Source: Erysipelotrichaceae bacterium UBA2227
GTDB lineage: Bacteria; Bacillota_I; Bacilli_A; Erysipelotrichales; Erysipelotrichaceae
Direction of reading: 5' to 3'
Assembly (NCBI GenBank): GCA_002348095.1
Contig: DDYT01000002.1
Coordinates: 1-16,168, forward strand
DNA length: 16,168 bases
Shown: one piece after another, positions 6,405 to 13,925 of the stretch
Layout: the number at the start of each line of letters is the position of its first letter
Position numbering within the stretch: position 1 is the first letter of the stretch
Position numbers and translations under genes: made by a program
The notes under the pieces: generated by a model
The model's database searches: none
Seen by the model: only the letters and a program-made list of their open reading frames with translations
Told to the model about the DNA's origin: nothing

Positions 6405-7541
6405 ATGATCATACAAAGCAAGCGCATTTGGATTGCCAGCCAGTTTATCCGTGCGCAACTCAAGATTGAAAATGGCAAGATTCTCGCCGTATATCCTTAC
6501 CAGACCTTGTCGGCCGATATCGATGTCGGAAATGACCGGATCATACCCGGATTTATCGATGTTCATGTTCACGGAGCGTATGGATTTGATACCAACGACG
6601 CAACTGAAGAAGGTCTGATCAAAGTACTCCAAGGGATACCTTCGGAAGGCATTACCTCATTTCTGCCGACGACCGTGACCCAAAGTGAAGAAGTACTGAC
6701 CGCCGCATTGAAGAATGTGGTCAAAGTCGCAAAACAGAAACCGGCAGGAGCCGAGATTTTAGGCGTTCATTTTGAGGGTCCGTATCTCAATGTCGAATAC
6801 AAAGGCGCCCAGCCGCAAGAGCACATCGTTGCTCCGGATATCGGACAGTTTCAACGGTATCAGGTTGCGGCTCAAGGCATGATCAAACTGATCACCATGG
6901 CCGTCGAAAAGGATGAGGATCACCGGCTGACCCGGTATCTGAGCCAAAACGGAGTGGTCGTATCGATGGGTCACAGCGGCGCTACCTATGATCAGGCCAT
7001 CATGGGCATTGCCAACGGGGCGATGAGCATGACCCATGTGTTTAACGGGATGAGCCGTTTTTCACACCGTGACCCGGCACTGACCGGAGCGGCCATGCGT
7101 ACGCGGGATGTTTATGGGGAAATCATTACCGATGGCAATCATGTGCATTGGGCGGCGGTCAACACGCTGATGATGTCCAAGGGCAAAGACCACAACATCA
7201 TGATTACCGATGCGTTGTGCACCAAAGGTTGTGCTCCGGGCGAGTTTGAACTGGGCGGCCATCGCATTGAAGTGAAAGAGAACGGAAGTGCCTATCTGTA
7301 CGGAACCAATACACTGGCCGGCAGTACGCTTCGCTTCATCGACGGATTTCGCAATCTGATCGAAAAGGCGGAAGTCCCGTTTGAATATGCCGTCAATGCC
7401 TGCACGCTCAATCCGGCCCGGATGTTACGGGTAGATGACCGTAAAGGACGGATCGCGGCCGGATTTGATGCCGACCTTGTCGTTTTAAGTGATGATTATC
7501 AGATCAGACAGACATATTGTTTAGGGAAAGCCATGCTATAA
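6405..7541 (+). CDS. nagA: N-acetylglucosamine-6-phosphate deacetylase
   Basis: 378 residues, typical NagA length, amidohydrolase superfamily, cytoplasmic. It removes acetate from N-acetylglucosamine-6-phosphate to give glucosamine-6-phosphate for NagB. Metal and substrate motifs are in order: DVHVHG (52-57), HFEGPYL (122-128, metal-binding Glu124), MGHSGA (188-193, His190), THVFNGM (210-216, His211), DGNHVH (243-248) and ITDA with the catalytic Asp269, then TLAGS. ATG at 6405 is chosen because AGAGGTGA at 6393-6400 lies just before it. The frame opens a little earlier, but that would start inside the promoter -10. First gene of a five-gene operon; the next gene begins 15 nt after its stop. 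Confidence 0.95.
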   Translation: MIIQSKRIWIASQFIRAQLKIENGKILAVYPYQTLSADIDVGNDRIIPGFIDVHVHGAYGFDTNDATEEGLIKVLQGIPSEGITSFLPTTVTQSEEVLTAALKNVVKVAKQKPAGAEILGVHFEGPYLNVEYKGAQPQEHIVAPDIGQFQRYQVAAQGMIKLITMAVEKDEDHRLTRYLSQNGVVVSMGHSGATYDQAIMGIANGAMSMTHVFNGMSRFSHRDPALTGAAMRTRDVYGEIITDGNHVHWAAVNTLMMSKGKDHNIMITDALCTKGCAPGEFELGGHRIEVKENGSAYLYGTNTLAGSTLRFIDGFRNLIEKAEVPFEYAVNACTLNPARMLRVDDRKGRIAAGFDADLVVLSDDYQIRQTYCLGKAML

Positions 7542-7556
7542 GCAAAGGGGACATGT

Positions 7557-8465
7557 ATGAAACATATTTTTATCGTCAACCCCACTTCCGGCGGCGGGAA
7601 ACCGGCCGCACTGATTCCAGTGATTCATGAGTATTTTATAGACAAAAAAGAAAGTTATGAAGTGTTTCTGACAGAGCGAAAGGGTCATGCGACCGATATC
7701 GCAAAACGTTACAGCATCAAGGATGATGTGACACTGTATGTCGTCGGGGGAGACGGAACCGTATTTGAAGTGCTTAACGGGCTCAATGATTCTGTGCCGA
7801 TGGCAATCATTCCGGCCGGAACCGGCAATGATGCTTTCCGCATGCTGGGATTGGAACCGATGGATGTCAAAGATGTATTGATTCAGACAATTGAGGGGAA
7901 ATATGTCAAGGCTGACTACGGACTTGCCAACGATCAGCGTTTTATCAACTGTTCGACCATGGGCATGGACGCCGATGTCGGAGAGTTTGCGGAGCGCATC
8001 GGTAAGAAACTGCCGATCCCGCGTACGTTGGTCTATGGAATCAGTGCGCTGTTTGTCGTATTCAGACCGAAGACCATCGATTTGGAAATTGATTTGGGAA
8101 ACAAGAAAATCCTTCAGAAATCATTACTGGTCGCCGTGATGAACGGCCGTTGGTATGGCGGTGGATTCCAGCCGGCACCGATGGCATCGATTCAGGACGG
8201 AAAACTGGATGTATGCATGGTTTCGGATGCATCGCTGTTTCGGATATTCCAGCTGTTGCCAATGTACTTTAAAGGCACCCATGTCGGAGTCAAAGAAGCC
8301 ACCTTTTTACAGGCGGACAGTTTTACGCTGTCGACCGGCGGACGGGTCGTCCAGGTCGGTTTTGACGGGGAAAACAGCAAACAAAGCCGTATCGTATTTA
8401 AACTGATGAAACTGGCTCTGACGCTGAAAGTACCGAAGAGTTCGACCTTACGGGAGGATCTGTGA
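7557..8465 (+). CDS. Diacylglycerol kinase family lipid kinase (DagK/YegS-like)
   Basis: 302 residues, typical for the DagK/YegS/BmrU family of soluble or peripheral membrane lipid kinases. The nucleotide-binding catalytic domain is clear: NPTSGGGK (8-15), GGDGT (64-68) and PAGTGNDAFR (86-95). The C-terminal beta-rich domain includes NGRWYGGGFQPAP and DGKLDVC (both in the second half). In Bacillus the essential DgkB recycles diacylglycerol to phosphatidic acid during lipoteichoic-acid synthesis; whether this protein does so, or phosphorylates another lipid, cannot be read here. AAAGGGGA at 7544-7551 supports the ATG. It lies inside the nag operon, between nagA and the epimerase gene, whose GTG start overlaps its stop (GTGA). 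Confidence 0.9.
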   Translation: MKHIFIVNPTSGGGKPAALIPVIHEYFIDKKESYEVFLTERKGHATDIAKRYSIKDDVTLYVVGGDGTVFEVLNGLNDSVPMAIIPAGTGNDAFRMLGLEPMDVKDVLIQTIEGKYVKADYGLANDQRFINCSTMGMDADVGEFAERIGKKLPIPRTLVYGISALFVVFRPKTIDLEIDLGNKKILQKSLLVAVMNGRWYGGGFQPAPMASIQDGKLDVCMVSDASLFRIFQLLPMYFKGTHVGVKEATFLQADSFTLSTGGRVVQVGFDGENSKQSRIVFKLMKLALTLKVPKSSTLREDL

Positions 8466-9295
8466 GGTTAGAAAATGAATATCTGAAAGCACAGTTTGTG
8501 GCCAAAGGGGCACAGATGAGCTCTCTGATATTCAAAGATACTCAGACGGAATATATATGGTCGGCAGATCCGCGATTTTGGGGTTATCACAATCCGACCC
8601 TGTTTCCGATCGTCGGCTCTTTGACTGATCAGACACTGATGTTGAACGATCAGCAATACAAAATGAAACAGCACGGTTTTGCCCGGCTGTTCGATTTTGA
8701 ACTGATTGAAAGCAGTGATGTGAGCTGCCTTTGGCAGCTTACGGACAATGACCAAACATTGAGCCAGTATCCGTTTCGTTTTGCACTGACGATCCGTTAT
8801 ACCCTTGAGAGCAAGCGGGTATTAGTCGATTATTCGATTGAAAATCACTCGAAGGAATCCATGCCGTTTCAGTTCGGACTGCATCCGGCGTTTCGTGTTC
8901 CTTTGACATCCGACTCGGTATTGGAAGATCATCGGATCGAGTTTCATCCGCAGACGGACTTGCGATTTTATGGTGAAACGGACGTGATGAAGTCGGTATC
9001 TTCGATCCCATTATCCGAAGCGATGTTTGAGGAGCGGCCGACCTGGCTGTTTGAAGATGTGCTTGCTCCGTATGTATCATTATCTGACGGGAAGCACGGG
9101 ATCAAAGTCAGTTGTGCCGGATATCGCTGGCTGGCATTTTGGAAACCGCTGAAAGCACCGTTTATATGTATAGAACCGTGGCACGGCCATGGAGATATGA
9201 GTAAAGTTACAGTTCCTTTTTATCAGAGAGAGGGAACACTGTGTTTGCCTGCCGGTAAGCACTGGGTCACGTCGTATACGCTTGAACCGTTTTGA
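8462..9295 (+). CDS. Aldose 1-epimerase-like protein (LacX-type, galactose mutarotase fold)
   Basis: 277 residues. It belongs to the aldose-1-epimerase superfamily, nearest in look to LacX-type members. Motifs are NPTLFPIVGSL near 41-51, KQHGFAR near 69-75 (substrate-contact His), FGLHPAFRVP near 138-147 (second conserved His) and CIEPWHGHGD near 237-246. These proteins interconvert alpha and beta anomers of sugars; the exact sugar is unknown, and a role on an amino sugar or sugar phosphate fits the nag operon but is inference. The GTG start overlaps the kinase stop by 4 nt and is preceded by GGGAGG at 8452-8457. The stop codon sits inside the nagB ribosome-binding region. Confidence 0.85.
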   Translation: MRLENEYLKAQFVAKGAQMSSLIFKDTQTEYIWSADPRFWGYHNPTLFPIVGSLTDQTLMLNDQQYKMKQHGFARLFDFELIESSDVSCLWQLTDNDQTLSQYPFRFALTIRYTLESKRVLVDYSIENHSKESMPFQFGLHPAFRVPLTSDSVLEDHRIEFHPQTDLRFYGETDVMKSVSSIPLSEAMFEERPTWLFEDVLAPYVSLSDGKHGIKVSCAGYRWLAFWKPLKAPFICIEPWHGHGDMSKVTVPFYQREGTLCLPAGKHWVTSYTLEPF

Positions 9296-9309
9296 AAGGG
9301 GAAATCACC

Positions 9310-10050
9310 ATGTTCACGATTATTATCAAAGAGAATACGCAGGAAATGGCAGTGGCTGCCTTTGAGGTTTTAAGAGAAGTTCTGGATAAAAAACCCAATG
9401 CGGTCTTAGGTTTGGCCACCGGATCATCGCCAATCGGACTTTATCGGAAGATGATCGAAGATCATAAACAGACCGGCCGCAGTTACAAGGATGTCGTAAC
9501 GTTTAACCTGGATGAGTATGTCCACATCGAACGCAATCATCCGCAAAGCTATTATACGTTTATGAAAGAGCATTTGTTCGATCATATCGACATCGATCTC
9601 GCTAATGTGCACATTCCAAATGGAAATGCGGCGGATTTTGATATCGAAGTCAAACGCTATGAGGATGAACTGAATAAATTTCATGTGGATCTTCAGGTTA
9701 TGGGGATCGGTTCCAACGGGCACATCGGATTTAACGAACCGGGCACACCATTTACCGCACTTACTCATGTCGAAGCGCTGAAAGAGTCGACACGTAATGA
9801 TAATGCCCGCTTTTTTGCTTCGATTGATGATGTTCCGACCCATGCGGTCACGATGGGAATCGCTTCGATCATGAAGGCCAAGAAGATTTTGCTGCTTGCT
9901 TCGACCAGTTATAAAGCCAAAGCGATCGCAGCCATGATCCACGGGCCGATTACCGAAAACTGTCCCGCCAGTATTCTTGCGAACCATCCGGATGTCGTCG
10001 TGATCGTGGATAAAGCGGCAGCGTCACTGATAGCGGATGAAAAGTATTAA
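9310..10050 (+). CDS. nagB: Glucosamine-6-phosphate deaminase
   Basis: 246 residues, the short Firmicutes form without the C-terminal extension of the allosteric E. coli enzyme. It converts glucosamine-6-phosphate to fructose-6-phosphate and ammonia. Visible motifs are LGLATGSSP (33-41, phosphate loop), FNLDEY (65-70, catalytic Asp68), GSNGHIGFNEPGTPF (134-148, His138 and Glu143) and the TMGIASIMKAKKILLLA region (181-197). Asn136 stands where E. coli has Asp141, as I recall for Bacillus NagB, so this is not a defect. AAAGGGGA at 9295-9302 supports the ATG at 9310. The last 14 nt overlap the next gene, which suggests translational coupling. Confidence 0.95.
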   Translation: MFTIIIKENTQEMAVAAFEVLREVLDKKPNAVLGLATGSSPIGLYRKMIEDHKQTGRSYKDVVTFNLDEYVHIERNHPQSYYTFMKEHLFDHIDIDLANVHIPNGNAADFDIEVKRYEDELNKFHVDLQVMGIGSNGHIGFNEPGTPFTALTHVEALKESTRNDNARFFASIDDVPTHAVTMGIASIMKAKKILLLASTSYKAKAIAAMIHGPITENCPASILANHPDVVVIVDKAAASLIADEKY

Positions 10051-10927
10051 ATTTATTGCCTGTGACTTGGATGGTACGTTGCTGACGGACAATAAGGATA
10101 TGCTGGTTGCCACCGTAAACAGCCTGATGGAAGCTCAGAAAAAGGGAATACGTCTGATTTTGGCTTCCGGCCGCAATGCATCGATGATTGCGCCTTATGC
10201 TGAGCAACTTCAACTGGAACAGTATGGCGGCTATATCGTCGGTTGTAACGGACATCACATCATTGATGCAAAGAAGGGGTTTCGATTCGAGAATGAATCT
10301 TTGGACGTGGAGACATCAAAGAAGATTTTTGCCTTCGCAAAAAAATATCATCTTCAGATGTTGGCTGAACATGCCCGGGGATTTTATATTTATGTGCCGA
10401 AATCTTTGTTTCCGGTAAAGATATTCGTCGAGTATCTTAAGCAGCGTCATAAACTGAAGAAGAAACATCAGGCGGCCTACTCTGTTTTGGGCGGGTTTAT
10501 GATGAGTTCACAGTCATATGTCAATAATGTATCAAGACTTCAGGACATCAAAGAGCCTTGTGTGAAAATCGGATTGACTCATTTTTCGGGGATACTGAGA
10601 CATGCCATCCGGAGAATGGACCATGAGTTGAAAGAACAACTGAATATCATGAACGTAACCTCCTATTGGATCGATATCATGCCTAAAGGCATCGATAAGT
10701 CGGCGGCTATCGAACAGATATTGACGGTCAATGGACTCGGTTTTGAATCTCTGATGGCCTTTGGAGATGCGGAAAATGACATTCAAATGATCAAAAAGGC
10801 AGGTGTAGGGGTCGCCATGGGGAATGCGATGGAACTCATTCAACTGAGTGCCGATCAGGTCACCGCTTCCAATGAAGAGAACGGTATCGGGTTAGTCGTA
10901 GACCGATTATTAAAAGTAATTCTTTAG
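10037..10927 (+). CDS. Cof-type HAD superfamily phosphatase
   Basis: 296 residues, cytoplasmic. All four HAD motifs are present: DLDGTLL (Asp10, Asp12), ASGR (Ser44), Lys221 in KGIDKSAAI, and GDAENDIQM (Asp244, Asp248). A type-IIB cap domain fills about 85-210. Cof-like enzymes hydrolyse sugar phosphates and other phosphometabolites with loose specificity. The position behind nagB suggests, without proof, that it trims excess sugar phosphates. The ATG lies inside nagB (14-nt overlap) and has only a weak purine stretch before it, so translation probably depends on ribosomes finishing nagB. The conserved DLDGT close to the N-terminus fixes the start. No terminator follows before the thioredoxin promoter. 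Confidence 0.92.
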   Translation: MKSIKFIACDLDGTLLTDNKDMLVATVNSLMEAQKKGIRLILASGRNASMIAPYAEQLQLEQYGGYIVGCNGHHIIDAKKGFRFENESLDVETSKKIFAFAKKYHLQMLAEHARGFYIYVPKSLFPVKIFVEYLKQRHKLKKKHQAAYSVLGGFMMSSQSYVNNVSRLQDIKEPCVKIGLTHFSGILRHAIRRMDHELKEQLNIMNVTSYWIDIMPKGIDKSAAIEQILTVNGLGFESLMAFGDAENDIQMIKKAGVGVAMGNAMELIQLSADQVTASNEENGIGLVVDRLLKVIL

Positions 10928-10955
10928 TCATTTCGATGGGCATTTAAGAAATCTG

Positions 10956-10964
10956 TGATATACT
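10956..10964 (+). promoter_or_regulatory. Extended -10 promoter of the thioredoxin gene
   Basis: TGATATACT is an extended -10 element (TG, one base, TATACT). The -35 region is poor. The perfect AAGGAGGT at 10974-10981 follows, 6 nt before the ATG. Confidence 0.55.
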
Positions 10965-10987
10965 AAAAAAAGTAAGGAGGTATACCT

Positions 10988-11299
10988 ATGCGTGTAGTCA
11001 ATAGTGAAGAGTTTGCTCAGGCAACAGCCCATGGCGTCGTGTTGGTTGATTTCTATGCCGATTGGTGCGGACCTTGTAAGATGGTTGCACCGGTCCTCGA
11101 ACAATTAAAAACAAAGTATGCAGGGAAACTGGATATTATCAAAGTGGATGTTGATGTGGAAGGATCGTTAGCTCAAAAGTACGGTGTCATGTCAATTCCG
11201 ACGATGATTTTGTTTAAAGATGGCAAGCCGGTCGGTCAGACGATGGGGTTCCAGGCGTTACCGATGCTTGAAAAGTTCGTAGCCAAAGCCGGGTTATAG
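10988..11299 (+). CDS. trxA: Thioredoxin
   Basis: 103 residues, the standard thioredoxin length. The redox-active WCGPC motif (26-30) sits after the DFYADW strand, and the cis-proline is Pro71 in SIPTM. The family reduces disulfides in ribonucleotide reductase, peroxiredoxins and other cytoplasmic partners, and is itself recycled by thioredoxin reductase; no reductase gene is in the window. The start is fixed by AAGGAGGT 6 nt upstream. It has its own promoter and a strong terminator, so it is mostly a single-gene unit, with possible readthrough from the nag operon because nothing terminates that operon. The substrate-binding residues look ordinary. Confidence 0.95.
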   Translation: MRVVNSEEFAQATAHGVVLVDFYADWCGPCKMVAPVLEQLKTKYAGKLDIIKVDVDVEGSLAQKYGVMSIPTMILFKDGKPVGQTMGFQALPMLEKFVAKAGL

Positions 11300-11313
11300 T
11301 CACCGCAAAATCT

Positions 11314-11335
11314 GAAGCAGCAATGCTTCTTTTTT
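11314..11335 (+). terminator. Intrinsic terminator after thioredoxin
   Basis: A 6-bp perfect stem (GAAGCA / TGCTTC) with a GCAA tetraloop is followed by six T residues. It closes the thioredoxin transcript before the polyamine operon promoter. Confidence 0.85.
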
Positions 11336-11368
11336 GTTTATTTTTATTAAACTTTTTGTTCGATAAGG

Positions 11369-11396
11369 TTGCATTGCAATTTTTTTTGTGTATAAT
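11369..11396 (+). promoter_or_regulatory. Promoter of the XRE regulator-potABCD operon
   Basis: TTGCAT at 11369-11374 and TATAAT at 11391-11396 are 16 nt apart, so transcripts should start near 11403. This rules out translation from the in-frame ATG at 11402. It is the only clear promoter before potD, so it likely drives all five genes. Confidence 0.75.
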
Positions 11397-11425
11397 ATGA
11401 GGTGTGTTTATCATATCTGATTCAA

Positions 11426-11446
11426 ATGTTTAGAATTACTAAACAT
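11426..11446. promoter_or_regulatory. Perfect inverted repeat, candidate operator of the XRE-cupin regulator
   Basis: ATGTTTAG and its exact reverse complement CTAAACAT flank a 5-nt centre (AATTA). It lies in the leader between the likely transcription start and the ribosome-binding site (AAGGGGTGA, about 11449-11457), a good place for a repressor. A further direct half-site TGTTTA stands at 11405-11410, 22 nt before the matching TGTTTA, about two helical turns. An operator role is inferred from symmetry and position. Confidence 0.55.
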
Positions 11447-11461
11447 CAAAGGGGTGAAGTT

Positions 11462-11995
11462 ATGAATATCGGCCAAAGAATCAAGCAATTACGCATAAAA
11501 AACAATCTGACCCTGGAAGAATTGGCCAGCCGCTGTGAACTGACCAAAGGATTTCTTTCCCAATTGGAACGGGATCTGACGTCACCGTCCATATCGACGC
11601 TAAATGATATTGTTGAAGCTTTGGGTATGACACTCGCACAGTTTTTCCAGGAAGAAAAACCGGAGAAAATCGTGTTTACCCAAGAAGATTTTTTCGTTGA
11701 TGAAAAAGAAGGGACGACTGTTACCTGGATCGTTCCCAATGCCCAGAAAAATGAGATGGAGCCGATCCTGCTGGAAATTCAGCCGGGTCAGACGTCCTTT
11801 ACCTTGTCTCCGCATGAAGGAGAAGAGTTTGGCTATGTGCTGGTCGGTAAGTTGCTGTTGGTAGACGGAAACAAGCAGTTTGTGTTAAAGAAGGGTCAGA
11901 CGTTTTATATCAAAGGAAGCAATGATCACTTTTTGAAAAATGACGGGAATGTGATTGCCAAAGTGCTTTGGATCTGTACCCCGCCGATCTTCTAG
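11462..11995 (+). CDS. XRE-family transcriptional regulator with C-terminal cupin domain (PuuR-like)
   Basis: 177 residues. Residues 5-60 form an HTH_3 DNA-binding domain (IGQRIKQLRIKNNLTLEELA, then GFLSQLERDLTSPSISTL). The C-terminal half is a cupin barrel with HEGEEFGYVLVGKL and a GQTFYI strand. This two-domain build is shared with PuuR of E. coli, which controls putrescine use, and with regulators found before pot operons in Gram-positive bacteria. The cupin would bind the effector, probably a polyamine; that is inference. The ATG at 11462 is chosen because GGGGTGA lies just upstream. The frame continues to an ATG at 11402, but that codon is at or before the transcription start. PotA follows 11 nt after the stop. 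The inverted repeat in its leader suggests autoregulation of the whole operon. Confidence 0.9.
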   Translation: MNIGQRIKQLRIKNNLTLEELASRCELTKGFLSQLERDLTSPSISTLNDIVEALGMTLAQFFQEEKPEKIVFTQEDFFVDEKEGTTVTWIVPNAQKNEMEPILLEIQPGQTSFTLSPHEGEEFGYVLVGKLLLVDGNKQFVLKKGQTFYIKGSNDHFLKNDGNVIAKVLWICTPPIF

Positions 11996-12006
11996 AAGGA
12001 GCATGT

Positions 12007-13050
12007 ATGAGAAAACTGATTCAGTTTAAAAATGTCGTCAAGGATTTTGACGGACAGCTGGTGCTTAAAGGGATCAACCTGGACATCATGGAAAATGAGT
12101 TCGTTACCTTGCTGGGACCTTCCGGCTGTGGGAAAACGACTCTGCTTCGGATTTTGGGAGGTTTTATCGAACAAACCGAAGGTCAGGTGTTTTTCGATGA
12201 TATCGAAATCAGCAAAGTACCGCCGTACAAACGGGAAATCAATACCGTTTTTCAACGGTATGCCTTGTTTCCGCATATGAATGTTTTTGATAACATCGCC
12301 TTCGGTCTTCGCATCAAGAAGACTTCGGAGAATATCATCAAGCAGAAGGTGACCAAGATGCTCAAACTGGTCAACCTGGAAGGATATGAGAACCGGGCTG
12401 TGACCTTGCTTTCGGGCGGTCAGCAGCAGCGCGTCGCGATCGCACGTGCTTTGGTCAACGAACCGATGGTTCTGTTACTGGATGAACCGTTAGGTGCGCT
12501 GGATTTGAAACTGCGCAAAGAGATGCAGTTGGAGCTTAAGAAGATTCAGAAGGAAGTCGGGATTACTTTTATTTATGTTACCCATGATCAGGAAGAAGCA
12601 CTGACTATGTCGGATAAAATCGTGGTGATCAATGAAGGTGAAATCCAGCAGATCGGTACGCCTACGGATATTTACAATGAGCCGGAGAACCGTTTCGTGG
12701 CTGATTTTATCGGCGAATCCAATATCATCGAGGGAATCATGATCGATGATTACCGTGTGTTTTTCGACGGAATCGAATTTGAGTGTGTGGATTACGGATT
12801 TGAAGATAACGAGGAAGTCGACATTGTCATCCGGCCGGAAGATTTGGATATCGTCACACCGGAGATGGGAAAACTGACCGGCCGCGTCGTTTCGTCGCTG
12901 TTTAAAGGGGTTCATTTTGAAATCGTCGTAGCCACCGCTAACCGTAAGTTCATCGTTCATACGACCGATAACTCGCCGGTGGGCAGTGAAGTCGGGTTGC
13001 ATTTCTTTAAAGAAGACATTCATGTCATGTCAAAGATGGGGACGTACTGA
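12007..13050 (+). CDS. potA: Spermidine/putrescine ABC transporter ATP-binding protein
   Basis: 347 residues, standard PotA length, membrane-associated ATPase that powers polyamine import through PotB and PotC. Walker A GPSGCGKTT is at about 38-46, the Q-loop in TVFQRYALFP near 79-88, the signature LSGGQQQR near 134-141, Walker B VLLLDEP near 154-160 and the switch His in THDQEEA near 190-196. A C-terminal TOBE-like domain follows (about 235-347, with DIVIRPEDL). AGAAGGAG before the ATG at 12007 supports this start; upstream in-frame codons lie inside the regulator gene. PotB begins 2 nt after the stop. All catalytic motifs look intact. Confidence 0.95.
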   Translation: MRKLIQFKNVVKDFDGQLVLKGINLDIMENEFVTLLGPSGCGKTTLLRILGGFIEQTEGQVFFDDIEISKVPPYKREINTVFQRYALFPHMNVFDNIAFGLRIKKTSENIIKQKVTKMLKLVNLEGYENRAVTLLSGGQQQRVAIARALVNEPMVLLLDEPLGALDLKLRKEMQLELKKIQKEVGITFIYVTHDQEEALTMSDKIVVINEGEIQQIGTPTDIYNEPENRFVADFIGESNIIEGIMIDDYRVFFDGIEFECVDYGFEDNEEVDIVIRPEDLDIVTPEMGKLTGRVVSSLFKGVHFEIVVATANRKFIVHTTDNSPVGSEVGLHFFKEDIHVMSKMGTY

Positions 13051-13052
13051 TC

Positions 13053-13925
13053 ATGAGAGCGTTTCGTAATCTGGTCAAACCGTATATGTTCTGGATGTCG
13101 GTATTTATCGTCATCCCGATGCTTTTGATCGTTTTGTACGCCTTTACCAGCCGCGGCAACGATGTGCTCACGTTTAAATTTACATTTGATAACTTTATCA
13201 AGTTTATCGATCCGATATTTCTGAAAGTGTTGACCAAATCGTTGCAGATTGCTTTTGTGACGACTTTGGTCAGTATCATTCTGGGCTATCCGGTCGCTTA
13301 CTACGTGGCGAACACCAACGAGAAGTCACAGACTCTGTTGATTTTGCTGATCACCATTCCGATGTGGATCAATATGCTCGTCCGGACATATTCTTGGATC
13401 GGTATACTCTCCGATAACGGACTGTTAAATACAGTACTGAAAGCTGTGGGTTTAGCGCCGGTCAGCCTGATGTATACTGATTTTGCGGTTACCTTGGGTA
13501 TGGTGTATAACTTTATGCCGTTTATGATTTTATCGATATATACCGTGTTGGCAAAGATGGATAAAGCATTGATTGCCGCCAGTTATGATTTGGGAGCCAA
13601 TCGGTTGCAGACATTCTTGCGGATCGTTTTCCCACTTTCGATCCCCGGCATCATTTCGGGCATTACGCTGGTGTTTCTGCCGGCAGTGTCGACCTTTGTC
13701 ATTCCGAAGTTTCTGGGTGGGGGAAACTACATGCTTATCGGGAATCTGATTGAAAATCAGTTTATCACGGTCGGTGAATGGAACTTCGGCAGTGCCATCT
13801 CACTGATCATGGCCATGGTCATCATGGGTTCGATGATGTTGACACGCAAACTTGACCGAAATGTCGAAGAGAGCGACAAAGGTGTCAATAACGGAAACGG
13901 AGGTGTCATGTATGGTCGGCAGTAA
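13053..13925 (+). CDS. potB: Spermidine/putrescine ABC transporter permease PotB
   Basis: 290 residues, integral membrane permease (BPD_transp_1). About six hydrophobic helices are visible, the first at residues 13-32 and the last near 245-265. The cytoplasmic EAA loop that contacts PotA is ASYDLGANRLQTFLRIVFP around residues 176-194, with the conserved Gly. With PotC it forms the membrane channel. The ATG follows the PotA stop by 2 nt, so translation is probably coupled. The charged, Asn/Gly-rich C-terminal tail (NVEESDKGVNNGNGG) is not part of the usual core and overlaps the potC ribosome-binding site, which may explain its odd composition. PotB and PotC genes overlap by 14 nt. Confidence 0.93.
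   Translation: MRAFRNLVKPYMFWMSVFIVIPMLLIVLYAFTSRGNDVLTFKFTFDNFIKFIDPIFLKVLTKSLQIAFVTTLVSIILGYPVAYYVANTNEKSQTLLILLITIPMWINMLVRTYSWIGILSDNGLLNTVLKAVGLAPVSLMYTDFAVTLGMVYNFMPFMILSIYTVLAKMDKALIAASYDLGANRLQTFLRIVFPLSIPGIISGITLVFLPAVSTFVIPKFLGGGNYMLIGNLIENQFITVGEWNFGSAISLIMAMVIMGSMMLTRKLDRNVEESDKGVNNGNGGVMYGRQ

Noticed and set aside
9424..9987. 187-codon open frame on the minus strand
   Set aside because: It is antisense to nagB, whose catalytic motifs are intact; the reverse product has no family resemblance.
11402..11461. Twenty-residue N-terminal extension of the XRE regulator
   Set aside because: The codon sits at the transcription start predicted from TATAAT at 11391-11396, and the extension contains the palindromic operator candidate.
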